Shown piece by piece: positions 13,967-22,594 of a DNA stretch of 26,075 nt (within the stretch, counting starts at the first letter, position 1; every line of letters begins with the position of its first letter). The notes under the pieces are model-generated. The model ran no database searches. It worked only from the letters and a program-made list of their open reading frames with translations, and was not told the DNA's origin. Source of the DNA: an uncultured Candidatus Melainabacteria bacterium. Its GTDB lineage: Bacteria; Cyanobacteriota; Vampirovibrionia; Gastranaerophilales; Gastranaerophilaceae. The stretch is taken from NCBI GenBank assembly GCA_934754735.1, contig CAKVJE010000018.1:1-26075 (forward strand), read 5' to 3'. The position numbers and the translations under genes are program-made.

Positions 13967-16639
13967 ATGACAGAAACTAAAATAAAAGTAGAAGATTTAC
14001 CTACTGTTTATGACGCAAAGTCAACAGAAGAAAAAATGTATAAATTTTGGGAAGACGGCGAGTATTTTAAAGCTGATGCTCACTCTAAAAAACCGCCTTT
14101 CACAATTGTAATTCCGCCACCAAACGTAACTGGTGTTTTACACATGGGACACGCACTTGACGGAACTTTACAAGATATTTTAACTCGTTACCACAGAATG
14201 AGCGGATACGAAGCACTTTGGGTTCCGGGTACTGACCACGCAGGTATTGCAACTCAAGCTGTTGTAGAAAAACAATTAAGAAAAGAGGGTTTAACTCGTC
14301 ATGATTTAGGACGCGAAGAATTCTTAAAAAGAACTTGGGCTTGGGCTAACGAACACAAATCTGCAATCTTAAACCAATTCAAACGTTTAGGCGCGTCTTT
14401 TGACCGTTCAAGAGAAAGATTTACATTTGACGAAGGTTGTTCAGAAGCAGTTAAAGAAGTTTTTGTAACTCTTTACAACAAAGGCTTAATTTACAAAGGT
14501 GCGTACATTGTAAACTGGTGTCCTCGCTGTCAATCAGCTATTTCTGATATCGAAACAGAATACGAAACAGAACAAGGACATCTATGGGAAATTTCTTATC
14601 CGCTTGTAGGTGAATCAGGCGCAATTATTGTTGCAACAACTCGTCCGGAAACTATGTTTGGTGATGTTGCAATCGCAGTAAACCCATCCGATAAAAAATA
14701 TTCAGAATTAATCGGCAAAACTGTAATGATTCCGTTATCAGGTCGTCAAATTCCTATTATTGCTGATGAATACGTTGATAAATCATTCGGTACAGGTGCT
14801 GTTAAAATTACTCCTGCACACGACCCTAACGATTATGAAGTAGGCAAACGTCATAACTTCAAACCAATTTGGGTAATTGATGAAGAAGGTAAGATGAAAT
14901 CTTGCGCAGAAGTTCCTCTTGATTATCAAGGTTTAGACAGATACGAAGCTCGTAAAAAAGTTGTTGACATGCTTAGCTACAACAATTTCTTATTGAGAGT
15001 AAAAGACCACGAACACAACGTTGGTAAGTGTCAAAGATGTAATACAACCATTGAACCGCTTCTTTCAGAACAATGGTTTGTAAAAATGGGACCTTTGGCA
15101 AAAGAAGCTATCGCAGCAGTTAAAGACGGCAGAATAGAATTTATCCCTGAACGTTGGGAAAAGAACTACTTAGGCTGGATGGAAAACATTCGCGATTGGT
15201 GTATTTCTCGTCAATTATGGTGGGGACACCAAATTCCTGCATATTATCATAAACAAACAGGTGAAATGGTTGTAGCTAAAGAAAATCCTGATCCTGAAAA
15301 TTACGTACAAGACACTGATTGTCTTGATACTTGGTTCTCATCAGGTTTGTGGCCATTCTCAACAATGGGATTCCCTAACGCTGAAACAGATGACTATAAG
15401 AAATTCTATCCAACATCAGTTCTTGTAACAGGTTTTGATATTATCTTCTTCTGGGTTGCAAGAATGATTACAATGGGTTTGGAATTCACAGGAAAAGCAC
15501 CGTTCTCTAAAGTTTACATTCACGGTTTGATTAGAGATGAAAAAGGTCAAAAGATGTCAAAATCTAAAGGCAACACAATCGACCCTGTTCAAATCATCGA
15601 CAAATACGGATGTGATGCTTTGAGATTTACAATGACTTCACTTTGTACTTACGGTGGACAAGATATCAAGGTTTCTGACGAAAGATTTGAATACGGTAGA
15701 AATTTTGCAAACAAAATTTGGAACGCATCAAGATTTGTTATGATGAACCTTGAAGGTGTTGATAACAAAGCAATTGATAAATCTAAATTGACTCTTGTGG
15801 ACAGATGGATTTTGAACCAATTGAACGAAACTGCTAAAATTGTAAACGACAATATGAAGGAATACAGAATTGGTGAAATTGCTCACACATTGTATGATTT
15901 CTTCCGTAGTGAATATTGCGATTGGTACGTTGAAATTGCTAAGATTCAACTTCAAGACCCAGAATTAAAAGCTAATACTCAAAGAGTTTTGAGATATGTT
16001 CTTGATATGTCATTAAGAATGCTTCATCCGATTATGCCACATATTACAGAAGAAATTTGGCAAGATATTAAAGCAATCAGCGGATTTGGTGCTGATGAAG
16101 ATGTACCAAGCGCTTTAATTATTGCTAATTTCCCTAAATATGATAAAGAATGGGCATTCCCTAAAGAAGCAGAAGAAATGAATTTGGTATTTGAAACAAT
16201 TAAATCTTTGAGAAACGTAAGACAAAGTTTCAATATTCCAACTTCAGCAACTGTTGATGTAGAAATTAGAGCTGAAGGCAAAGAAAAAGAAATATTTGGA
16301 GAAATCGAAGCTTATATCCACAGACTTGCAAAAGTTAATAATATTACTTACGCAAATCTTGATGCGCCTGTTCCTCCAAAATCAGCAACCGCAGTTGTTT
16401 CAACATCTAAGTTAATCGTACCTCTTGCAGATTTGATTGATTTAGATGCGGAAGTTAAACGTCAAGAAAAGAAATTAGAAAAATTGACAAACGAAAAGAA
16501 TTCTTTAATGGGCAGAATGAAAAACGAAAAATTTGTTGCAAATGCACCAAAAGAACTCGTTGAACAAACAAATGCAAGAATTGAAGAAATTACTGCTCAA
16601 GAAGGTGTGATTAAAGATTTGATAGAATCATTAAAATAA
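13967..16639 (+). CDS. valS: Valyl-tRNA synthetase
   Basis: ValRS charges tRNA-Val and edits threonine mischarging. The 890 residues match the class I enzyme. The HIGH motif appears as HMGH (59-62) inside PPPNVTGVLHMGHALDG, and KMSKS at 529-533. The editing domain (about 200-340) includes TTRPETMFGD and GTGAVKITPAHDPNDYE, both typical. WCISRQLWWGHQIPAYY is the family signature. The anticodon-binding domain follows (about 620-770), and the final 75 residues form the ValRS-specific C-terminal coiled coil (VKRQEKKLEKLTNEKNSLMG). The GTGAGGA site precedes the ATG. It is transcribed divergently from murC across a 116-base gap. Confidence 0.98.
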   Translation: MTETKIKVEDLPTVYDAKSTEEKMYKFWEDGEYFKADAHSKKPPFTIVIPPPNVTGVLHMGHALDGTLQDILTRYHRMSGYEALWVPGTDHAGIATQAVVEKQLRKEGLTRHDLGREEFLKRTWAWANEHKSAILNQFKRLGASFDRSRERFTFDEGCSEAVKEVFVTLYNKGLIYKGAYIVNWCPRCQSAISDIETEYETEQGHLWEISYPLVGESGAIIVATTRPETMFGDVAIAVNPSDKKYSELIGKTVMIPLSGRQIPIIADEYVDKSFGTGAVKITPAHDPNDYEVGKRHNFKPIWVIDEEGKMKSCAEVPLDYQGLDRYEARKKVVDMLSYNNFLLRVKDHEHNVGKCQRCNTTIEPLLSEQWFVKMGPLAKEAIAAVKDGRIEFIPERWEKNYLGWMENIRDWCISRQLWWGHQIPAYYHKQTGEMVVAKENPDPENYVQDTDCLDTWFSSGLWPFSTMGFPNAETDDYKKFYPTSVLVTGFDIIFFWVARMITMGLEFTGKAPFSKVYIHGLIRDEKGQKMSKSKGNTIDPVQIIDKYGCDALRFTMTSLCTYGGQDIKVSDERFEYGRNFANKIWNASRFVMMNLEGVDNKAIDKSKLTLVDRWILNQLNETAKIVNDNMKEYRIGEIAHTLYDFFRSEYCDWYVEIAKIQLQDPELKANTQRVLRYVLDMSLRMLHPIMPHITEEIWQDIKAISGFGADEDVPSALIIANFPKYDKEWAFPKEAEEMNLVFETIKSLRNVRQSFNIPTSATVDVEIRAEGKEKEIFGEIEAYIHRLAKVNNITYANLDAPVPPKSATAVVSTSKLIVPLADLIDLDAEVKRQEKKLEKLTNEKNSLMGRMKNEKFVANAPKELVEQTNARIEEITAQEGVIKDLIESLK

Positions 16640-16665
16640 AACTTTCATTTAACATATTAAGAATG

Positions 16666-16674
16666 TGGTATAAT
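16666..16674 (+). promoter_or_regulatory. Extended -10 promoter of rsmE
   Basis: TGGTATAAT is a perfect extended -10 element (TGnTATAAT). No good -35 lies at the usual distance, which an extended -10 can tolerate. Transcription would start near 16681, at the ribosome site of rsmE. This also shows that an in-frame TTG at 16674 is not the start codon. Confidence 0.65.
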
Positions 16675-16691
16675 TGTTTCGGGAGAAAATT

Positions 16692-17411
16692 ATGCCACAT
16701 TTTTTTGTAAATTCTAAAGATAAGCAGGATAATCAAATTGTTATTTCAGATATTGATAATTATAGACATATTGCACGTTCGCTCAGAGCTAGAGTTGGTG
16801 AAAAGTTATTGTTAATAGATGAAAATCAAATTCAATATGAAACTCTGATTTCGGAAATTAATTCAAAAGAAATTTTTTGTGAAGTTCAAAAATCTTACCC
16901 TTCAAAAAGAGATTTAGAATTTGATTTATTTTTAGCGCAATCTCCTTTAAGAAGTGATGCACAAATAACAGTTATGGAAAAAGCTACCGAATTGGGCGTA
17001 AGAGCTGTGTATCCTGTTTTTACCGATAATTGCGCACTAAAAGTCAATAAACAGGAAAAATGGCAGAAAGTTATGAACGAAGCTTCTAAACAATGCGAAA
17101 GAGCAAAAATTCCGACTTGTTTTGAGCCTACAACTTTTGAAGAATTACAAAAAAAAGATTTTGATAAAGTTATCGTTTTTGCAGAGCGCTCAACTGAAAA
17201 GTCTTTGAAACAATATTTAAGTGAAAACCCAACAAAAAAAGGTGATAAAATTCTTGTAATAATTGGGCCGGAAGGCGGATTCTCTCAAAAAGAATTTGAT
17301 TATTTTAGAAGTAAGAATTTACCGCTAATTAGTTTGGGTGACTTGATTTTGAAAGCAGAAACGGCTGTAATCGTGGCACTTGGAGATATTATTTATGAAT
17401 ATCAAAGATGA
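16692..17411 (+). CDS. rsmE: 16S rRNA (uracil-1498-N3)-methyltransferase
   Basis: RsmE methylates N3 of U1498 in 16S rRNA with S-adenosylmethionine. The 239-residue length fits. It starts MPHFFVNSK behind GGGAGAAAA, and has an N-terminal PUA-like domain (about 1-70). The SPOUT-fold catalytic domain has ITVMEKATELGVRAVYPVFTD, IIGPEGGFSQKE (GPEGG at 192-196), and the C-terminal LISLGDLILKAETA, close to the family LGxxILRxETA knot motif, with Lys where Arg is usual. The stop lies 16 bases inside the next gene, so the two are coupled. Confidence 0.94.
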   Translation: MPHFFVNSKDKQDNQIVISDIDNYRHIARSLRARVGEKLLLIDENQIQYETLISEINSKEIFCEVQKSYPSKRDLEFDLFLAQSPLRSDAQITVMEKATELGVRAVYPVFTDNCALKVNKQEKWQKVMNEASKQCERAKIPTCFEPTTFEELQKKDFDKVIVFAERSTEKSLKQYLSENPTKKGDKILVIIGPEGGFSQKEFDYFRSKNLPLISLGDLILKAETAVIVALGDIIYEYQR

Positions 17412-18759
17412 TTTTATTCTAAAAGATATCAACAAAGGTTATCTTGTTGGCGGTTCAATTCGTGATTTGTACACAAAAAAATGCGAGTTTTGCGATAGAG
17501 ATATCAGTATAAAAGGTGCAGAAAAATTTGCGAAAAAAATTGCAAATCAGTTCGACGCAACATTTATTACGCTTGATAGCGAAAATCAAATTTTTCGAGT
17601 TGTATTAAAGGATAAAGTTAACTATCTTGATATTTCTGAATTGCAGGGAGAATCAATCGAAGATGACCTTAAAAGACGCGATTTTACGATAAATGCAATT
17701 GCTTACGATTTGGCGCAAGATAAATTCATTGATGTTACGGGTGGTTTAAACGATTTGCAAAACGGGATTTTGCGTCATATTGATGACAAAAATTTTGAAG
17801 AAGACCCGCTTCGAATTCTTAGAGCGTTTAGGTTTTATGCTGTAACAGGTTTTGAAATGACAGATCAGCTTCAGATCGCGTTAAAAAAATATATGCCATT
17901 AGCTTTAAAGCCTGCAAAAGAGCGCATAAATTATGAAATCATGAAACTTTTTGGCGGGGATTTTGCTTCAAAATCACTTTTGAAAATGGATGATTTCGGA
18001 TTGCTGGAAGAGATTTTTTCTTGTGTAAAAGATATGAAAAAAGTTCCGCCAAATACTCATCATCATTTGGACTTGTTTCATCACGTGGTTGAAACAGTTG
18101 CACAAATAGAAAATCTTTACGAAAATCTTTCAGGGTTTGAAAAAGAGCATATGGATGCCGTCGATTTTGGCGGTTTTTCACGGATAAATCATTTAAAATT
18201 GGCAGGCTTTTTACATGATATCGGTAAATTTTCTACGTGGACAATAGAGGATACAGGACGTCATAGGTTTATAAAACACGATGATGTTGGGGCAAAAATG
18301 GTCGTACCACTTTTGCGCGAGTTAAAATTTTCTAAAAAACAAATTGAATATATTTCTTGTATGATAAAAAATCATATCTATCCTTCAAACATCATTACAG
18401 CGCCGGTTTTGAATGAAAAAGTTATGATGCGCTATCTTCGAAAAATGGGCGAAAATGTAGTTGATAATATAATTTTAGCAAAAGCAGACAGGCTTTCTGC
18501 TAGAGGAGTTGATATTACGGAAGAAATTGTGAATGCGAATTTGAATGGCTTAAATAAGCTTTTACAATTTTATTTGGATAAAAAAGATACACTAAAACCT
18601 CTTCCAAAACTTCTTGATGGACAAGAAATAATGAAAATTTTGGATATAAAACCTTCACCAAAACTCGGCGAAATTATTGATGCGCTAAAAGAAGCACAGC
18701 TTAACGGTGATATCTCTACAAAAGAAGACGCTATTAAATATGTAAAACAGATATCATAA
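17395..18759 (+). CDS. CCA-adding enzyme / poly(A) polymerase family with HD domain
   Basis: Class II nucleotidyltransferase that adds some or all of the 3' CCA to tRNA. The ATG at 17395 overlaps rsmE by 17 bases and follows GGAG; a TTG five codons earlier is less likely. The 454 residues begin YLVGGSIRDL (Gly19, Gly20), with catalytic DRD (Asp34, Asp36) and a third acid near Asp79 (YLDIS). RRDFTINAIAYD (94-105), DPLRILRAFRF and KERINYEIMKL are the ribose and base-recognition motifs. A C-terminal HD domain follows (HHHLDLFHHV, then HLKLAGFLHDIGK with His274-Asp275), which may give phosphodiesterase or phosphatase activity. Whether it adds CC, A or all of CCA depends on partners elsewhere in the genome, so no symbol is given. 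Confidence 0.9.
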   Translation: MNIKDDFILKDINKGYLVGGSIRDLYTKKCEFCDRDISIKGAEKFAKKIANQFDATFITLDSENQIFRVVLKDKVNYLDISELQGESIEDDLKRRDFTINAIAYDLAQDKFIDVTGGLNDLQNGILRHIDDKNFEEDPLRILRAFRFYAVTGFEMTDQLQIALKKYMPLALKPAKERINYEIMKLFGGDFASKSLLKMDDFGLLEEIFSCVKDMKKVPPNTHHHLDLFHHVVETVAQIENLYENLSGFEKEHMDAVDFGGFSRINHLKLAGFLHDIGKFSTWTIEDTGRHRFIKHDDVGAKMVVPLLRELKFSKKQIEYISCMIKNHIYPSNIITAPVLNEKVMMRYLRKMGENVVDNIILAKADRLSARGVDITEEIVNANLNGLNKLLQFYLDKKDTLKPLPKLLDGQEIMKILDIKPSPKLGEIIDALKEAQLNGDISTKEDAIKYVKQIS

Positions 18760-18784
18760 GATAAATATTTAATTAAATTTTTCA

Positions 18785-18814
18785 TTGACGGCGTTGCTGT
18801 TTTTAGAGTATAAA
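18785..18814 (+). promoter_or_regulatory. Promoter of the TolC-like pair, possibly leaderless
   Basis: TTGACG (18785-18790) and TATAAA (18809-18814) are 18 bases apart. The start codon at 18821 is only 6 bases after the -10, where transcription itself should begin. No ribosome site is present ahead of the ATG. Confidence 0.55.
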
Positions 18815-18820
18815 TATAGT

Positions 18821-19714
18821 ATGAAGAAGTTTTTGGGAGTGAGTTTAATACTAGCTTTAATTATGCCGTCTGTTGCGTTTTGCGCAGATGACGGAGTTGT
18901 TACGCTTGATAAAAACGGAATTGAAAAACCTTCAATTACAATTGATAAAGGCTCGAAACAACTTCAAGGCTCACTTTTAGTAACCGATTCGGAAGATTTG
19001 GCGCAAATGATTGAAGTGCAAAAAGACCACGATATCAAAGATTTAGAAAAACTTTGGAAAGGTACTGTTGAAAATAATCAAGTAATAGAATTTGCACTAA
19101 AAAAGCTTGCGACCCCCGAATCTCAGCGTCGCATTCACTCATCACTTATGGCAAAAACTCTTTCTGCGGTCGTAACCGGAGCGTCATTTGTACCTTCGCT
19201 TATGGGTGCAAACTATGGTATTCAAACTTCAGCTTTTTCAGCAGGACGTCTTGCGCAAGGTTTGATTAACAGAAAAAATATTCCACAAGAAACTCCGCTT
19301 ACTGATACTGAATTAATCGAGTTGGCGAGTATGATTGAGGATTTGCAGGATTCTTTGATAAGTTCCTATTATAACTATAAAAGCACCTTAACTCAGCTGA
19401 AAGATACACGTTCAAAAATGATTTTGTACAGCCGTAACTATTCTAAAGCGTTAGATGGCGGAGATATTTTGGAAATCGCAATTTCGTCTTCATTATATGA
19501 TTCTATGAGAATTCAGGAATTTAATCTCGAACAATCCGCTAAAAAATATCATATTCAATTACAAAGACTTGCAGGTAAAAAGATTGTTGATAGCTTGGAA
19601 TTGTACCAATATGATTTCAATTCTGTTTTATATAAAAATGGCGACACAAAGCAAGACGGCACTAAATCAGAAGGGGGTAAATCTGAAGGGGGTAAAAAGA
19701 ATGGCAAAAAATAA
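18821..19714 (+). CDS. Secreted TolC-like helical protein, paralogue 1
   Basis: A 297-residue exported protein. The start at 18821 yields a clear signal peptide (MKKFLGVSLILALIMPSVAF, cleavage after FCA). Upstream in-frame TTG would bury it. The mature part has a short N-terminal region (VTLDKNGIEKPSITIDKG), a helix with DLEKLWKGTVENNQVIEFAL, a Gly/Ala/Ser-rich hydrophobic stretch (KTLSAVVTGASFVPSLMGA), and a long helical hairpin (LIELASMIEDLQDSLISSYY to QLQRLAGKKIVD). The hairpin has the look of a TolC outer-membrane factor repeat, but at 297 residues it is much shorter than TolC and only one repeat is seen. The C-terminus is a Lys/Gly-rich tail with a tandem KSEGG. It overlaps its paralogue by 14 bases. 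Family call is tentative. Confidence 0.75.
   Translation: MKKFLGVSLILALIMPSVAFCADDGVVTLDKNGIEKPSITIDKGSKQLQGSLLVTDSEDLAQMIEVQKDHDIKDLEKLWKGTVENNQVIEFALKKLATPESQRRIHSSLMAKTLSAVVTGASFVPSLMGANYGIQTSAFSAGRLAQGLINRKNIPQETPLTDTELIELASMIEDLQDSLISSYYNYKSTLTQLKDTRSKMILYSRNYSKALDGGDILEIAISSSLYDSMRIQEFNLEQSAKKYHIQLQRLAGKKIVDSLELYQYDFNSVLYKNGDTKQDGTKSEGGKSEGGKKNGKK
19664..19693 (+). repeat. Tandem 15-nt repeat carrying a duplicated ribosome site
   Basis: AAATCAGAAGGGGGT (19664-19678) and AAATCTGAAGGGGGT (19679-19693) code for the KSEGGKSEGG tail of the upstream protein. Each includes AAGGGGGT; the second is well placed 8 bases ahead of the downstream ATG at 19701. Confidence 0.75.
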
Positions 19715-20597
19715 AATTCTAACCTCTTTGTTGTTGATTTCTATGCTAACGAGTTTTTGTCTGCCAACAATAGCAGAAGTTAAAATTGATGATTTAACGA
19801 CTCCAAAGGATGCATTTTTTAGACTTGGAACTACAGATATTCCGGAAAACAAAATTGATGTTGACGGAAAAATTGATATTAAAGCAAATATTGCTAAAGA
19901 AGATAAATTTTATAGCGAAGGACTTACTTATGCAGATTTAAGTATTAAAAAAATGGCACTTGAGGTTTCTAAATCAGTAGAAGTGGATTATAACGAAATG
20001 CTGGAAGACTTGTCTTTATTGTGGCAAGGCGCTGCGACAAAGAGTGATACAATTAAGTTTGCGATTTACAAGCTTTCTAATCCTGATAAAGATAAGCCGG
20101 ATCAAAGCGCAGTTAAAAAAGTGCTTACAACAATTGCCGGAATGTCTACGTTTTTGGGAGCCGGCATGGGAAATCCGGTTTTAGCAAGTGCAGCCTTGAT
20201 TGGCGGTAACACACTGGGAATCATGTCTCAAGATACAAAGGCGCTTAATTATAAGTATTCACAAGTTAATGACGCGGATATGATTTTGTTGGTTAGAAAA
20301 GTTGACGAACTTCAACAAAAAATTGTTGATATGTATTATGACTATATGACAGCGCGTCAGCTATATGATATGACGACTGAAATGGTGCAAATGCGTTATA
20401 AAAACTATCAAAATTCTCAAAAACTTTCAAAAGAAGTAATTTTAATTACAGATACATTTTATCGCGAAGCAATGGACGAACAAATCAAAGCAAGAGGTAA
20501 TTTCTTTGAAAAACGCTCTCGTTTGGAACAACTGGTTGGAAATGACGTATTTAGACAATTTGAATCAATTGTAGATGAACGATATGCGAAAAAATAA
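19701..20597 (+). CDS. Secreted TolC-like helical protein, paralogue 2
   Basis: A 298-residue exported protein; the start at 19701 gives a signal peptide (MAKNKILTSLLLISMLTSFC, cleavage near TIA). It aligns along its length with its upstream neighbour: LSLLWQGAATKSDTIKFAIY mirrors LEKLWKGTVENNQVIEFAL. A Gly/Ala-rich hydrophobic stretch (TTIAGMSTFLGAGMGNPVLA) lies at the same place, followed by a helical hairpin with VDELQQKIVDMYYDYMTARQ and, in the second half, EQIKARGNFFEKRSRLEQLV. The helix ending in RLEQLVG is the classic second-helix end of TolC-type repeats. Its proper fold may be a partial outer-membrane factor or periplasmic hairpin adaptor. The two probably act as a heteromer. Not a known named pair. 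Confidence 0.75.
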   Translation: MAKNKILTSLLLISMLTSFCLPTIAEVKIDDLTTPKDAFFRLGTTDIPENKIDVDGKIDIKANIAKEDKFYSEGLTYADLSIKKMALEVSKSVEVDYNEMLEDLSLLWQGAATKSDTIKFAIYKLSNPDKDKPDQSAVKKVLTTIAGMSTFLGAGMGNPVLASAALIGGNTLGIMSQDTKALNYKYSQVNDADMILLVRKVDELQQKIVDMYYDYMTARQLYDMTTEMVQMRYKNYQNSQKLSKEVILITDTFYREAMDEQIKARGNFFEKRSRLEQLVGNDVFRQFESIVDERYAKK

Positions 20598-20642
20598 TTG
20601 TAAAAATAAATTGTATAAAGTATTTCTTTTTGAGTAAAACAA

Positions 20643-20671
20643 TTTACATAACTCAAATTTTGTGCTTAAAT
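20643..20671 (+). promoter_or_regulatory. Candidate promoter of the M16-like gene, possibly leaderless
   Basis: TTTACA (20643-20648) and TTAAAT (20666-20671) are 17 bases apart; the ATG at 20678 is 6 bases further on, and no ribosome site precedes it. The -35 lies between TTGAGT (20630-20635) and its inverse ACTCAA (20651-20656), a possible operator. The -10 is poor. Confidence 0.35.
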
Positions 20672-20677
20672 TGTCGT

Positions 20678-21874
20678 ATGAAAGAATTTGAATTAAAAAA
20701 TAAGATTAGAGCTTGTTTCAAGAGAAACGAAAATACTCCAAGAGTTGCATTAACTCTTAATTTATCAATTACAAAACCGGAAGCACATGCCGGTGAATAT
20801 ACAACTATGAACAGACTTCTGATGAAAGGTACAAAAAAATATTCATCTGAAGAACTTTCATCAATTTTAGATGAAAACGCAATAGAATTAAGTTCAGAAA
20901 TGAAATCAGATTATTTAAGATTTCGTTTTGTTTGTTTAAATGAAGATTTTGAACTAGCATTATCTATTCTTCAAGATATAATTCTAAATTCAACTTTTCA
21001 AGAATTTGAAAAAGAAAGACAAATGCTAAAAGGTGAACTTATGGCTGAATTAGATTCTGCCAAAGTAAAAGTTTCAGATTTATTCACAAAATCAATATAC
21101 AAAAACCATTTTTACGGCAACAGCTACACAAAAGTCCTTGAAGAAATCGACAATGTTACTCAAGAAGATGTTGTAAATTCTTACAAATATATTTTGAACA
21201 ACAGTCGCAAAACTCTTGCCATAGTTGGTGATATTGATGAAAACCTTGTTGAAAAATATTTAGGCGAAATTCCGGAAAACAAAGATGTTGAATCAGAAAT
21301 TCCAGCGCCTGAAGCTTTAAAACAAGATTATACAGAAATCTTAAAACCGGATGCAAATCAAGCACAAATTCTTCAAGGCTGGAGAGTTGCAACAATTGGT
21401 GAAGAAGATTATCCTGCAATAATGTTATTGAACGTAATTTTAGGCGCAAGCGGTCTTTCTTCAAGATTGTTCCTTGAACTTAGAGAGAAAAAAGGATTGG
21501 CTTATACTGTTAGAACAGCTTACGAAACGCATAAAAAATCTGCAGTTTTCAGTATTTATATAGGAACTGAACCAAGCAACATTCAGACTTCAATTGAAGG
21601 TTTTAAAGAAGAAATTGAAAAGATTAAAAATATTCCTGTTAGTGCAGAAGAATTGCATAATGCGAAAAATAATTTAATCGGTAAGCAACAGTTCATAAGC
21701 GAAACAAACGCGCAACAAGCGAATATGATGGCTTATTATTCAATTATGGGTAAACCTTTCGATTACCAAAAACAAGTTATTGAAAAACTTAGAGCTGTTA
21801 CAAGCGAACAATTACAAGCCTGCGCTAACAAATACTTTACAGATGATTATGTTTTATCAGTTCTAAAACCATAA
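20678..21874 (+). CDS. M16 peptidase-family protein without the zinc motif
   Basis: A 398-residue member of the M16 (insulinase/processing peptidase) family. The zinc site HxxEH is replaced: the stretch AGEYTTMNRLLMKGT (38-52) aligns with the usual PGLAHFLEHMLFKGT, so HFLEH has become TTMNR (42-46). Other family features remain: SSEELSSILDENAIELSSEM, the FEKERQMLKGEL helix, and the C-terminal-domain signature SSRLFLELREKKGLAYTVRT, which supplies the Arg/Tyr pair typical of both active and inactive subunits. It is therefore probably the non-catalytic subunit of an M16 dimer. No signal peptide is seen. The start is chosen at 20678; a TTG 16 codons upstream is the alternative. The catalytic partner is not in this window. 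Confidence 0.87.
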   Translation: MKEFELKNKIRACFKRNENTPRVALTLNLSITKPEAHAGEYTTMNRLLMKGTKKYSSEELSSILDENAIELSSEMKSDYLRFRFVCLNEDFELALSILQDIILNSTFQEFEKERQMLKGELMAELDSAKVKVSDLFTKSIYKNHFYGNSYTKVLEEIDNVTQEDVVNSYKYILNNSRKTLAIVGDIDENLVEKYLGEIPENKDVESEIPAPEALKQDYTEILKPDANQAQILQGWRVATIGEEDYPAIMLLNVILGASGLSSRLFLELREKKGLAYTVRTAYETHKKSAVFSIYIGTEPSNIQTSIEGFKEEIEKIKNIPVSAEELHNAKNNLIGKQQFISETNAQQANMMAYYSIMGKPFDYQKQVIEKLRAVTSEQLQACANKYFTDDYVLSVLKP

Positions 21875-21884
21875 GGAATTTGAA

Positions 21885-22490
21885 ATGGTTGAGACTGCAC
21901 AAGGTAATTCTATAAAATTCATACAGAACGAAAATCATAATTCAGTCCTTGTTTTGGGTTGTATGCACGGTGATGAACCTCAAGGCGAATTTTTGATTAA
22001 CGAATATCTTAAAATTAATCCGAATACAAAATTGATGTTTGTACCTTGTGTAAATCCTGACGGAGTACGAGCTAAAACAAGAGTAAATTTACGCGGAGTT
22101 GATATTAATCGTAATTTTCCGACTGAGAACTGGGAATTAACAGAAAAAAACGAATTCTTTGGCGGTGAATCTCCGGCAAGCGAAGTTGAAACAAAGTTTT
22201 TGGTTAATCTTATTGAAAAATATGAACCAAAATTGATTTTGACATTGCATGCTCCATTCAAAGTTGTTAACTATGATGGAAATGCGCTAGAAGTTGCTCA
22301 AAAAATTTCTAAAATTATCGGATATCCGGTTGAAGCCTCAATTGGTTATCCAACTCCCGGAAGTTTTGGAACTTGGGCGGGAATTGAAAAAGGTATTCCA
22401 ACGATTACTCTCGAATTAGACGAAGAAATTGATGTGAAAGAACTGCTAATGCCAATGTTCAAGATATTTGAAATGTTGGAAGATTTTTAA
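21885..22490 (+). CDS. M14-family carboxypeptidase, MpaA-like
   Basis: A 201-residue zinc carboxypeptidase. The zinc ligands are present: HGDE (His28, Glu31) and His122 in LTLHAPF. DINRNFP (Asn75, Arg76) binds the substrate carboxylate, and Glu177 in TITLELDEE is the catalytic base. This compact form without a signal peptide resembles murein peptide amidase MpaA, which cuts the gamma-D-glutamyl-diaminopimelate bond of recycled muropeptides in the cytoplasm. The specificity is inferred from size and motif style. It starts 10 bases after the M16-like stop behind AAGGA, so the two are co-transcribed. Confidence 0.83.
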   Translation: MVETAQGNSIKFIQNENHNSVLVLGCMHGDEPQGEFLINEYLKINPNTKLMFVPCVNPDGVRAKTRVNLRGVDINRNFPTENWELTEKNEFFGGESPASEVETKFLVNLIEKYEPKLILTLHAPFKVVNYDGNALEVAQKISKIIGYPVEASIGYPTPGSFGTWAGIEKGIPTITLELDEEIDVKELLMPMFKIFEMLEDF

Positions 22491-22498
22491 TGGGAAAT

Positions 22499-22576
22499 GG
22501 GGACATAAGCCCCGTCCTAACCCTCCACCGAGGAGAGGAAAAACGTGATATATATAAGTTGGGATTATCCCCCAAC
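22499..22576. repeat. Intergenic repeat between the M14 gene and uppS
   Basis: GGGG-ACATAAG-CCCC (22499-22513), a CCTCC/GGAGAGG stretch, and GTTGGG (22558-22563) with CCCAAC (22571-22576) follow the same order as in 12414-12503. The block fills the space between the M14 stop (22490) and the uppS start (22595), stays open in the uppS frame, and could be mistaken for a 35-residue N-terminal extension. Confidence 0.55.
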
Positions 22577-22594
22577 AAAAACTGGGAAATAAAA

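Noticed and set aside
20643..20650. A third HLR1 box (TTTACATA) ahead of the M16-like gene
   Set aside because: Only one half-site is present; the other half does not match at the required 2-base spacing.
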